A DNA stretch of 64,000 nucleotides from Staphylococcus nepalensis (lineage in GTDB: Bacteria; Bacillota; Bacilli; Staphylococcales; Staphylococcaceae). Made by a program: the position numbers and the translations under genes. Positions 45,763-54,223 of this stretch are shown here, piece by piece. Below the pieces are notes generated by a model that did not search any database, was not told where the DNA came from, and saw only the letters and a program-made list of their open reading frames with translations. How positions within the stretch are numbered: position 1 is the stretch's first letter; each line of letters starts with the position of its first letter. The stretch lies in assembly GCF_014635045.1 (NCBI RefSeq), contig NZ_BMCF01000001.1:310001-374000 (forward strand), written 5' to 3'.

Positions 45763-46788
45763 TCAAAATGATTTATCTGAAACAAAAGAACAAGATTCGC
45801 GAATTAATAATTTTGTAGACAGTTCAACTGAAGCAACCGCTTTACCTTGAATAAGATTATGAATCATTTCCCCAGCGACACGCCCTATTTCTTTTGTTGG
45901 TTGTGAAATTACAGATAGTTTCGGCGTGTAAATTTCATTCCAATAACTATCATCAAAGCCAACAATGATAATATCTTCGGTTATTTTCTTTCCGCTTTCT
46001 TTTATAGCTTGTAAAGCACCCAACAACAATAAATGGTTCGTTGCTACTATAGCTCGAACACCCTGATAAATCAGCGCTCTTGTTGCGTGGTAACCACTAT
46101 CAATTTGCGCATCTGTACCTAATTGTTGATTACTATAATAAATAAGTTGTTGATCTATTGTAATGTTATTTTTAGCTAAAGCTAGTTCATACCCTCTTTT
46201 TCTTTCTGACGTTGTGCTAATATCGGGATTAGCTAGTAGCAAACCTATATTTTCAGACGTGCTATCAACTATCCTTTGTGTTGCATTAAAAGCTGCTTTT
46301 TCATTATCAACACTTATAGATGGTAATGCTTCTCCATATATTTTCCTATCTATAGTCAAGATAGGGGTTTGATGCCACTCTTTTTTTAGATTCAATCGAG
46401 ATTTCACAGGAACTAAAATAATAGCGCTTACATTTTGACCTATAAAAGTTTCGATTAATGCTTGTTGTTTGAGTTCATTTTCTTCTGATGAAACGACAGC
46501 TACATGTAAATGATGTTTTTGACATTCGTTGTTTAATTCTGTCAGGATTTCTGTAAAAAAAGGATTTTGATCAGGTACAATAAAAACAATCAGGTTAGAT
46601 TGGCCCGTTTTTAAACTTCTTGCAAAATGGTTGGGTTCATAATTTAACTTTTCAATCGCGTCTAGCACTTTTTGTTTTGTCTTTATACCTAGTTCGGTAC
46701 TTTTGTTATTTAATACATTTGAAACTGTTGCAATAGATACGTCAGCAACTTTTGCTACATCATGTAGCGTAGGTTTATTGTTTGCCAT
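45763..46788 (-). CDS. LacI-family repressor of the polyol operon
   Basis: 341-residue LacI/GalR regulator. DNA-binding HTH at residues 6-30 (TLHDVAKVADVSIATVSNVLNN), hinge near 50-60 (HFARSLKTGQSN), then a periplasmic-binding-protein-like core (62-335). The ATG at 46788 follows AAGGTGA by 5 bases; the in-frame GTG at 46797 lies in that SD. Two copies of one CG-centred palindrome, one at its own start and one before the permease, make it the likely repressor of both units. Inducer probably the polyol or its phosphate. Confidence 0.88.
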   Translation of the reverse strand: MANNKPTLHDVAKVADVSIATVSNVLNNKSTELGIKTKQKVLDAIEKLNYEPNHFARSLKTGQSNLIVFIVPDQNPFFTEILTELNNECQKHHLHVAVVSSEENELKQQALIETFIGQNVSAIILVPVKSRLNLKKEWHQTPILTIDRKIYGEALPSISVDNEKAAFNATQRIVDSTSENIGLLLANPDISTTSERKRGYELALAKNNITIDQQLIYYSNQQLGTDAQIDSGYHATRALIYQGVRAIVATNHLLLLGALQAIKESGKKITEDIIIVGFDDSYWNEIYTPKLSVISQPTKEIGRVAGEMIHNLIQGKAVASVELSTKLLIRESCSFVSDKSF

Positions 46789-46797
46789 GACACTCAC

Positions 46798-46811
46798 CTT
46801 AAACGTATAAG
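46798..46811. promoter_or_regulatory. LacI-family operator at the regulator gene
   Basis: CTTAAACGTATAAG, differing in one base from the site at 45592-45605. It overlaps the SD of the regulator gene, about 35 bases downstream of its -10, a position suited to autorepression by road-block. Confidence 0.78.
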
Positions 46812-46844
46812 TAATAATTTGACTTATTTATGTCAACACGATTC

Positions 46845-46873
46845 ATTGTAAATACTTATGTTAATTTTTGCAA
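46845..46873 (-). promoter_or_regulatory. Sigma-A promoter of the LacI-family gene
   Basis: On the minus strand TTGCAA (46873-46868), a 17-base spacer, TACAAT (46850-46845). Confidence 0.72.
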
Positions 46874-46882
46874 GCGTTATCA
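46869..46882. promoter_or_regulatory. cre site over the LacI-family promoter
   Basis: TGCAAGCGTTATCA fits TGNAANCGNWNNCA at every defined position and overlaps the -35 hexamer, linking the polyol regulon to CcpA. Confidence 0.78.
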
Positions 46883-47097
46883 TAAAACTTTTTAATTTCA
46901 TCTTAATTTTTATTAGTTTGTGACCAATTAACACTATTTTTAATTCATCAGGTCTTTTTATTAATCAAAATTAACTTTTTTCATTTTTTGTAAATTCTTA
47001 AAGTACGAATTATTAATTCAAACTATCACTATAATAATCTTCCCTTTTGACTCAACTATTTTTTCAGTGTCAATTGTACAATAACGTTAATAATTTA

Positions 47098-47112
47098 ATG
47101 TGAGTCTCACAT
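47098..47112. promoter_or_regulatory. Palindrome upstream of the AraC-family gene
   Basis: ATGTGAGTCTCACAT, perfect 7-1-7 inverted repeat ending 8 bases before the SD of the AraC-family gene. Possible autoregulatory operator; the factor is not known. Confidence 0.5.
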
Positions 47113-47133
47113 AATAAAGTAAAGGTGATATTT

Positions 47134-49227
47134 GTGATTAGTTCTCTGTCTATTAGGAATCATTATACAACTGAATTAGAGCGATGTATAAATGAGATTA
47201 TTATTTTAATTCCTATAAATAAAGTATGCAAAATAAATTTAAATGGGACCGTAATAACTATAAATAACGGATGTATTATTAACAATGCAGACTTATATCA
47301 ATACATTGATGTTGAAAATCTTGTAGAACTCAAAATTCCATTACCTTTATTTGTAGAAAAAGATAAAACCATTGCTAACGCATTTTTTGACTTTAAACAA
47401 ATTAAATATGCAGAGCAATTTAGAAATTTAGTATTGCAAAAATTACATGATAATATTCAAGATAAAGCTGTTATGAATATTTATATATCAAATATTATTG
47501 ATTTTTTACTAAAAGAAGCAAGAGTTAATTTAAAACATCCATATTTGCCATACTTATATACAAAACACCCTTTAGTTCAACGCTTAACCCAATATGTACA
47601 TAAACATATTGATGCGTCTTTATCTACAAAACAAGTTTCCAATGTTTTTTATATTTCACAGTCCTACATCTCCATATTATTTTCTAAAATATTAAATATG
47701 AATTTTAAGCAATATACAAGTTCACTTAAGATTGCATTATCATTACATGATTTACTAAAAGAAGAACAAAGCATTTACGATGTTGCAATGAAATATAGTT
47801 TTACAAATGTTAGTACATATTCTAAAAATTTTAAAACTTATGTCAATGTACCACCTAAACACTATATTTATCAGTTTAGAAAGAATCGTTTTAACGAACC
47901 TTATCAAGTTTCATTAAAAACGCCGAATTTATCTCAAACTATTACTGAATTACATCATCTTTCCCATCAACAATATATCTCATCTAACCGTATTATTTTA
48001 GATAAACTTAAATACAATGAAAAATTTAATATGATGCACACTTTTATAAAAATTGAAGATTGGCATATGCTGCTATCTTTCAATCAGTACGATCTCCAAT
48101 ATAAGATTAAAGCACTGATTCCAAATCCAAATTTAATAATTATTCATACTGGTTTCGAGCATTTAAACAAACTAGAGTATCAAAAAGTATTTAATGTCCT
48201 AAAACGGTTAACTAATCAAGGTTATGATATAACATTGAAAGTTGATAATTCATCATTATCTCAGACTATTGATTATCAAATCATTAAAATACTGGATTCA
48301 TTATCAACTGTTAATGATAGCCTCTCACACGTCAGTTTGCTCTTTGTCACTAATCAACATACACTATTACAAACTCAAAGCTTGATTCAAAAATTTAAGC
48401 ACCAATTTCCGAGCATCGAGTGTGGCGTAAATATTGATCGTTTAATTGAAAATGGAGGCATTTTATCCAAACTTTCGCAACGCATGAGCGCCCTAAAAGC
48501 AGATTTTTATTTCATCGATATGGATTGGTTAACATTAGGTAACATCATTTCAACAAAATGGATTAATTCAAAAAATGATTTTGATATACATCAAGTAGTC
48601 ACATTGTTTTTAAGACGCATACATCCCACGTTGGCTAATAAAATTATATTAGGTTGTATAACTCATAAAACACTAAAGCATTATTATAATGACATGTCAC
48701 CATCACCATATATTCTATTACTCCATTCTTTAATTGAATTTCAATCTTCCATCAAAGGCTTTGCTTTTCCATATTTTTCTGAAGATGATGATCAATTTAT
48801 GTTTGTTAATCGTACTCATAGTACTATGCCGCTTGTACACATTTTAAGTCTGTTGAAACCATTTTTAAATCTGAATATAGTCAAATTTAAAAATGGCATT
48901 ATAGGTAAATCAAAATATCATACGCATGTATTGTTATATAATCAACTTTTTTCTTCTACAGAAAAATCCTATTTAGTAGCAAATATTATGCATAACTTTA
49001 TCAGTGACTTTCCTGTTTATACGCGTATTCTCAACCAAAACCATGGTATCATTTCTCATTTAATACCAAATAATCTTGATTTGAGTTATATTGACCCAAA
49101 AATACTAGAACAAATTAACAAATCAAATCATCCACTTTCTAAACTAAGCATGCATTGTCATCATGATCCGTTAACTATCAGAATGAATACATCAGAAATC
49201 CAATACATTATGTTCCCAAACGTTTAA
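47134..49227 (+). CDS. Long AraC-family regulator (Rsp/Rbf-like)
   Basis: 697-residue transcription factor. An N-terminal domain (1-145) is followed by a double-HTH AraC domain (about 150-250: STKQVSNVFYISQSYISILFSKILNMNFKQYTSSLKIA... and SIYDVAMKYSFTNVSTYSKNFKTYVNVPPKHYIYQFR), then a 440-residue C-terminal domain of the degenerate glycosidase-like kind found in staphylococcal Rsp and Rbf, which control surface proteins, biofilm and virulence. The start is GTG at 47134, 6 bases after AAAGGTG. Divergent from the LacI gene. Whether it acts on the polyol genes, the ECF transporter or distant targets is unknown. Confidence 0.82.
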   Translation: MISSLSIRNHYTTELERCINEIIILIPINKVCKINLNGTVITINNGCIINNADLYQYIDVENLVELKIPLPLFVEKDKTIANAFFDFKQIKYAEQFRNLVLQKLHDNIQDKAVMNIYISNIIDFLLKEARVNLKHPYLPYLYTKHPLVQRLTQYVHKHIDASLSTKQVSNVFYISQSYISILFSKILNMNFKQYTSSLKIALSLHDLLKEEQSIYDVAMKYSFTNVSTYSKNFKTYVNVPPKHYIYQFRKNRFNEPYQVSLKTPNLSQTITELHHLSHQQYISSNRIILDKLKYNEKFNMMHTFIKIEDWHMLLSFNQYDLQYKIKALIPNPNLIIIHTGFEHLNKLEYQKVFNVLKRLTNQGYDITLKVDNSSLSQTIDYQIIKILDSLSTVNDSLSHVSLLFVTNQHTLLQTQSLIQKFKHQFPSIECGVNIDRLIENGGILSKLSQRMSALKADFYFIDMDWLTLGNIISTKWINSKNDFDIHQVVTLFLRRIHPTLANKIILGCITHKTLKHYYNDMSPSPYILLLHSLIEFQSSIKGFAFPYFSEDDDQFMFVNRTHSTMPLVHILSLLKPFLNLNIVKFKNGIIGKSKYHTHVLLYNQLFSSTEKSYLVANIMHNFISDFPVYTRILNQNHGIISHLIPNNLDLSYIDPKILEQINKSNHPLSKLSMHCHHDPLTIRMNTSEIQYIMFPNV

Positions 49228-49252
49228 TCATACAAAATAGACAATAAAAAAA

Positions 49253-49292
49253 CGAGATAGAAATCAAATAAAAAGTTATGATTTCTATCTCG
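49253..49292. terminator. Bidirectional terminator
   Basis: CGAGATAGAAATCA with its exact complement (49279-49292), 12-base loop; T7 on the minus strand. Between the AraC gene and the ECF ATPase gene. Confidence 0.85.
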
Positions 49293-49339
49293 CTTATATA
49301 ATAATCACAAGCGTATGTTTTTAAACTTATTCAAAATGT

Positions 49340-50800
49340 TTATATTATATTAAAAAATGTTTGTAATTTCTCTATAGTATCGTTATTAATTTCATATTGT
49401 GCTTTAACTTTTCCATCTTCTAAATGTAAAATTTCATCTGTGCAAGACAGTAACATTTCGTAGTCGTGTGTGATAACTAACACTGTGTGCCCTTCATATG
49501 CCAGACGATTGATAATTTTACTCATCTCTCTCATATGGTGGCCGTCTAACCCACTTGAAGGTTCGTCGAAAACTAATATTTCTCGTTTAGTTTCAACTGC
49601 ACTAGCTATTGCTAAGCGTTGTTTTTCTCCACCTGATAATGATAACGGATGTCTTTGTAAATGTTCCGAGATACTATAATTTCTAAGGCATCGTCTAATC
49701 ATCTCATCATCTAATGTTGGGTTACTTAACTTCAACTCTTCTTCTACACTTTCAGCAAATAATTGATTGTTAACATCTTGAAATACCATATATACATTTG
49801 ACAGTCTATGACGCGGTTTTAACGTTACTTGATTGTAATCCACTGTGCCTTTAAATTTTTTCTCAACCCCAGTTAAACCACGTGCTAATGTTGATTTTCC
49901 TGACCCGTTTCGACCAATAATTGTTGTTACCTTGCCTTTACTAATATGAACATCATCTATATTTAACGCTAACGGCTGATTTCTTTTATATTTAAAATAA
50001 AAACGATGTAAATTCAAATATCCATTTCTACTATTGAGGCTAGATTTTGCCTTTAATTGACGCAAATGAATCATTCGTAAACCTAAATTGGTTAACTGTA
50101 CATGTGATAAACGATTAAATTGCTGATTATTATATATTTTCTTTATTGATCCATACGACATAACAATAAAGCGATCTACAATTTCAGTTAAATAATGTAA
50201 ACGGTGCTCTGCAATTACAATGGTTTTTCCCTCAGATTTCCAAATTTTAAGCATTTGTTTTAACTTTAAAATTGTATTAAAATCCAGGTTTGAAGATGGT
50301 TCATCTAAGATAATCAGTTTGTGTCCATATACTTGAATCGCACTACAAGCAAGCAATTGTTTTTCTCCACCTGACAAATTAAATATATCTCTGTTTAAAA
50401 GATGTTCTAAATTAAATTGCTTTACGCTTTGATTAATACGTTGTTTAATTTCATTAGGTGGGGTGCCATAATTCTCCAGTTCAAATGCTAACTCACTCGT
50501 TGTATTCAAACAAAAAAATTGAGATCTTGGGTTTTGAAAAACAGAACCGCTTTGTTGCGTTAATTCATATACCTCTTGAAGTTGTATATCCTTATCATTC
50601 ATTAAAATTTGGCCGTCAATTTCTCCATTATAAAAATGAGGTATAATACCATTAAGCATCCTTGTTACAGTCGTCTTTCCACACCCTGAAGCGCCAGTTA
50701 AACAAATAACCTCTCCATCATCTATAGTAAGGTTAATATCGTTCAAAATATTTTGTTCGTTTGCTTCGTATCTAAAAGATACATCTTTAAATTGAATCAT
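49340..50800 (-). CDS. ECF transporter ATPase, two fused ATP-binding domains
   Basis: 486-residue energy-coupling-factor ATPase with both A subunits in one chain. Domain 1 (about 1-225): Walker A GASGCGKTT (36-44), LSGGEKQ, LIILDEPSS. Domain 2 (about 262-485): GRNGSGKST, LSGGEKQR, ILVFDEPSSG. Both look catalytically complete. It lies 9 bases downstream of the EcfT gene. GAGGG precedes the ATG by 6 bases. It energises the S component encoded two genes upstream. Confidence 0.9.
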   Translation of the reverse strand: MIQFKDVSFRYEANEQNILNDINLTIDDGEVICLTGASGCGKTTVTRMLNGIIPHFYNGEIDGQILMNDKDIQLQEVYELTQQSGSVFQNPRSQFFCLNTTSELAFELENYGTPPNEIKQRINQSVKQFNLEHLLNRDIFNLSGGEKQLLACSAIQVYGHKLIILDEPSSNLDFNTILKLKQMLKIWKSEGKTIVIAEHRLHYLTEIVDRFIVMSYGSIKKIYNNQQFNRLSHVQLTNLGLRMIHLRQLKAKSSLNSRNGYLNLHRFYFKYKRNQPLALNIDDVHISKGKVTTIIGRNGSGKSTLARGLTGVEKKFKGTVDYNQVTLKPRHRLSNVYMVFQDVNNQLFAESVEEELKLSNPTLDDEMIRRCLRNYSISEHLQRHPLSLSGGEKQRLAIASAVETKREILVFDEPSSGLDGHHMREMSKIINRLAYEGHTVLVITHDYEMLLSCTDEILHLEDGKVKAQYEINNDTIEKLQTFFNII

Positions 50801-50809
50801 ATTCTACCC

Positions 50810-51529
50810 TCACACTACATAATAAAAAATACAAAGTAACAGTGTTATCATCAAAAACAACCAATCTAACCAGCGTATGTTAAGTGAAATAATGGATGTA
50901 CGCTGATGTGTTAAATTTAAGCCTCGTGTTATTGAAGCAATCGTTAATTCATTACCAATTTTCACGACACTGTTTAACAATGGAACCACGCGGTATTCAA
51001 CGTATTGAATAGGTTTTATAAAAGCAAATTTCAATGATATGCCTCTCATTTTCATAGCGTCTTTGATGGAAATTGACTCCTCTTTGATTGTTGGTAAAAA
51101 TCTAAACATGACTGCAATGGGTATAGTCACCTTTCTAGATAATTTTAACCGTTCCAAGCCTACTATTAAGACTTCAATTTGTGTAGTTTTAAAAATATAA
51201 TATCCCATTGCTAAAGACGGTAAAAACCGTGTAACAATACCCGAAGGTACAAAAATTAATAAAGTTGCAACTTGATTGTGATCAATAATTACAAAAGCCT
51301 CTCCATACCAAGCTAAGATGGTTAAACACAAGATAATTAACCCTACTGTATATTGTTTTATACATATTAGTAGTAATGGTGGTATGAACATTAATAGTAA
51401 TCTTATATAAACTTCGATACCTGTTACTCCACCTGTTAAGGCAACAAGAGAAATCATCAGTATGAGGCCAATTTTAATTCTAGGATCTAAGTTAAATAAA
51501 TGGTCTTGTCGGATTATGTGATTATACAT
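50810..51529 (-). CDS. ECF transporter transmembrane component (EcfT)
   Basis: 239-residue EcfT with about six hydrophobic segments. The two coupling motifs that contact the ATPases are visible as AMKMRGISL (about 151-159) and SITRGLNL (about 204-211), the xRG pair of the family. It starts one base after the S-component stop. SD is modest (CAGGT in the end of the upstream gene), consistent with translational coupling. Confidence 0.87.
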   Translation of the reverse strand: MYNHIIRQDHLFNLDPRIKIGLILMISLVALTGGVTGIEVYIRLLLMFIPPLLLICIKQYTVGLIILCLTILAWYGEAFVIIDHNQVATLLIFVPSGIVTRFLPSLAMGYYIFKTTQIEVLIVGLERLKLSRKVTIPIAVMFRFLPTIKEESISIKDAMKMRGISLKFAFIKPIQYVEYRVVPLLNSVVKIGNELTIASITRGLNLTHQRTSIISLNIRWLDWLFLMITLLLCIFYYVV

Positions 51530-51530
51530 A

Positions 51531-52115
51531 TTAAATCATACCTGTACGTTTGAAATGTTTTTTTAAAATCATTTTTGAGATATAAGCTCCAATCACTGCA
51601 CCGATAACTGTGGTAATAATAATAACGGGTATCATTTCAACTGAAAACAAACCAGCAACAGTCGTCTCATATTCAACACCATATTTTTCTTGAATAAAAG
51701 ATAAATATGAAGTTCTCATAAAGTAAAATGGTATAAAAGTACCAATTGGCCAAAATGAAAAGATAATATAGCCTAAACAATTTTGTTTCCAATTCTTATA
51801 ATGTCCCCAAGCCATTATGCCATCTGAAATCAGTATAACGGGGACACTAAACACTAAAGCTATCCAAGGATGGCCCATAATAGCTAATATCAAACTAACT
51901 ATAATACCACATATAGATAATGCACCAAACTTTTGAACTTTTGAAATAAGCAACATGATAGGTATACCACCTACTAAACCAACCATTGCAGGAAGCAACA
52001 ACATGAAGATGGGTATAATGCCTAATATGCCTGGAGGTGCTATAAAAATGAAATATATTGCCGTAAAGAGTCCAATATTTATTAAATCCTTAACTTCTAA
52101 CTTACTATTTTCCAT
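51531..52115 (-). CDS. ECF substrate-binding S component (MptE/Trep_Strep type)
   Basis: 194-residue integral membrane protein with about six helices, of the TIGR02185-like 'Trep_Strep' group of ECF S components. It lacks thiamine-, riboflavin- or biotin-type motifs that I would recognise. The ATG at 52115 follows GGGAG by 6 bases; a start at 52142 would lie before the SD. First gene of S-T-A, with a Fur-like box over its promoter. In S. lugdunensis an iron-regulated ECF system (LhaSTA) of the same order takes up heme; that makes heme or another iron compound the first hypothesis here. Confidence 0.82.
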   Translation of the reverse strand: MENSKLEVKDLINIGLFTAIYFIFIAPPGILGIIPIFMLLLPAMVGLVGGIPIMLLISKVQKFGALSICGIIVSLILAIMGHPWIALVFSVPVILISDGIMAWGHYKNWKQNCLGYIIFSFWPIGTFIPFYFMRTSYLSFIQEKYGVEYETTVAGLFSVEMIPVIIITTVIGAVIGAYISKMILKKHFKRTGMI

Positions 52116-52196
52116 CAGAAACTCCCTCTTTACATCATTCACTAAATATTATTAATACGCGTAAACGTAACTAATTTGCTAAACTATTACACATTA

Positions 52197-52225
52197 AAGA
52201 TACTATAATTGAAAATCATTATCAA
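52197..52225 (-). promoter_or_regulatory. Probable sigma-A promoter of the ECF operon
   Basis: On the minus strand TTGATA (52225-52220), a 17-base spacer, TATCTT (52202-52197). Confidence 0.55.
52210..52224. promoter_or_regulatory. Fur-like box before the ECF operon
   Basis: TGAAAATCATTATCA (reverse: TGATAATGATTTTCA) matches the Fur 7-1-7 core TGATAATNATTATCA with one mismatch. It fills the -35/spacer region of the ECF promoter. Confidence 0.75.
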
Positions 52226-52858
52226 TTACAGCGAACTAATCTCTCACCTAAATGCTATTTATATAAAAAGAGATTAGGTTAAAAAGTTACGTGAGCCATG
52301 GCTTATGCATAAGTGTCACTAACTTAATAAATTAAATTGAGACTTAGAGCTTTAAAAGTATAATACAAGCTTACTTTTATTCAGACATCTATCTCTAATT
52401 TCAAAAATAATCATGATTTCGTTTTTGTATCGTAAACGAATCATGCTCTTTATTATTATAAACGAAAAATCCCTTAAAAACTAACTATCCATTTCAGTTT
52501 ACAAAAGTCATCCTAGCGCTTAATTTTGCATTAAATAAAATAACTACAAACGTAAATTGAACACACTTTCTATTATCACAAATCTAATCCCCAAAGATTA
52601 TATGTGTTATATTACATATTTTTAGCGTTATTCAACTTTAAATTTTCAGAATATATTTACAATTCGGAATTTTCTTAGTATATTCATACGTATCAGCATT
52701 CTATCGTTATTAGAAAATACAATGAAAGCAAACGTATAAAAAATGCTTAACAACACAAATTCACTTTATAAAAAGGGACTAAAAGTGAATTCTTTTATTT
52801 AAGTTTTTACAACTTTTAAATCAGATGATATGCAACAAAACGTGGGAGGATTTGAATT
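52226..52858. other. 633-base intergenic region with two hairpins
   Basis: No coding frame is supported. An inverted repeat with one bulge lies at 52412-52445 (CATGATTTCGTTT with AAACGAATCATG). A terminator-like hairpin at 52758-52791 (AATTCACTTT with AAAGTGAATT, 14-base loop, followed by CTTTTATTT) lies 60 bases before the aminotransferase gene, so the leader could be attenuated. I saw no T-box sequence or known riboswitch core. Confidence 0.5.
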
Positions 52859-54205
52859 ATGGAAAAAATGAAAAAATCAGAGCAATTAATCAATCAGGAT
52901 AGTCAATATTTTGCAAAACCAGGACGCATAAAATATTATCCACTAGCTATTTCTCATGGGTATGGTGCCACATTAGTAGATGTTGATGGGAATACATATA
53001 TCGACTTACTTGCTAGTGCTAGTTCACAAAATGTCGGTCATGCACCTAAACAAGTAACAGAAGCGATCAAATCACAAGTAGATAAATTCATTCACTACAC
53101 ACCTGCTTATATGTATCATGAGCCTCTAGTAAAACTTTCAAAAAAACTTTGTGAAATTGCTCCAGGAAATTATGAAAAGCGCGTACTTTTTGGACTTTCT
53201 GGTTCAGATGCAAACGATGGTATCGTAAAACTTTCTCGCGCCTATACAGGCAGACCTTATATCATCAGTTTTGTTAATGCTTATCACGGCTCTACTTATG
53301 GTTCATTATCCATGTCTGCTATCAGTCTTAATATGAGAAAAAAATACGGTCCGATGTTACCTGGATTTTATCATATTCCTTTTCCGGATAAATACAGAGG
53401 TATGTTTGGTAGCCCAAATGTAAATACTGTGGAAGAATACTTAGCCCCCCTTAAAGAAATGTTTGAAAAATATGTACCTGCTGAAGAAGTCGCATGTATT
53501 GTTATTGAAACGATTCAAGGGGATGGTGGATTATTAGAACCAGTTGAAGGCTATTTTGAAGCATTACAAGATTTATGTAAGTCTCACGGTATTTTATTGG
53601 CTGTTGATGATATCCAACAAGGTTTAGGACGCACTGGAAAATGGAGTTCGGTGACGCATTATAATATCGAGCCCGATTTAATTACTTTTGGTAAATCTTT
53701 AGCCGGCGGATTACCGATGTCAGCCATTGTCGGTCGCGCCGAAATAATGGATACATTAGATGCCCCTGCGCATTTATTTACTACTGGTGCAAACCCAGTA
53801 AGTTGTGAAGCTGCTTTAGCCACAATTAGTATGATTGAAGATGAAAATCTGCTGCAAGGCAGTACTGATAAAGGCGCCTATGTACGTCAGCGTATGGATC
53901 AATGGAAAGAACGATTTGAATCTGTTGGGGATGTTAGAGGTAAAGGATTATCTATTGGTATAGATATTGTTTCTGATAAAAAAAATAAAACGCGTGATGG
54001 TGAAGCTGCACTGAAAATTTGTAACCGTTGTTTCGATAATGGTGTTGTTATTATTGCAGTAGCTGAAAATGTACTCCGTTTCCAGCCACCCTTAGTCATA
54101 ACTTATGAGGAACTAGATACAGCGTTAAATATTTTAGAATCTGCCATTGAAGACTTAGAATCTGGAAAATTAAATGATTACGACATTGCTGGTCAAGGTT
54201 GGTAA
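52859..54205 (+). CDS. Class-III aminotransferase-fold PLP enzyme, possible amino-acid 2-epimerase
   Basis: 448-residue fold-type-I PLP enzyme of the class-III aminotransferase group. SGSDANDG (about 114-121), YHGSTYG (142-148) and the PLP Lys in TFGKSLAGG (Lys279) are present. Two family landmarks differ from 4-aminobutyrate-type enzymes: the usual GEGG is GDGG (Asp222) and DEVQ is DDIQQG. As I recall, Lactobacillus isoleucine 2-epimerase uses an Asp222/Lys280 pair, so racemase/epimerase activity is plausible. GGAGG precedes the ATG by 9 bases. It is 18 bases upstream of a YkvI permease gene and co-transcribed with it. Aminotransferase activity remains the default alternative. Confidence 0.82.
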   Translation: MEKMKKSEQLINQDSQYFAKPGRIKYYPLAISHGYGATLVDVDGNTYIDLLASASSQNVGHAPKQVTEAIKSQVDKFIHYTPAYMYHEPLVKLSKKLCEIAPGNYEKRVLFGLSGSDANDGIVKLSRAYTGRPYIISFVNAYHGSTYGSLSMSAISLNMRKKYGPMLPGFYHIPFPDKYRGMFGSPNVNTVEEYLAPLKEMFEKYVPAEEVACIVIETIQGDGGLLEPVEGYFEALQDLCKSHGILLAVDDIQQGLGRTGKWSSVTHYNIEPDLITFGKSLAGGLPMSAIVGRAEIMDTLDAPAHLFTTGANPVSCEAALATISMIEDENLLQGSTDKGAYVRQRMDQWKERFESVGDVRGKGLSIGIDIVSDKKNKTRDGEAALKICNRCFDNGVVIIAVAENVLRFQPPLVITYEELDTALNILESAIEDLESGKLNDYDIAGQGW

Positions 54206-54223
54206 TAAATGGGAGGGACAACT

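Noticed and set aside
52412..52858. T-box or other known riboswitch before the PLP-enzyme gene
   Set aside because: A terminator-like hairpin exists, but no T-box motif or known aptamer core could be found; only an attenuator possibility was kept.
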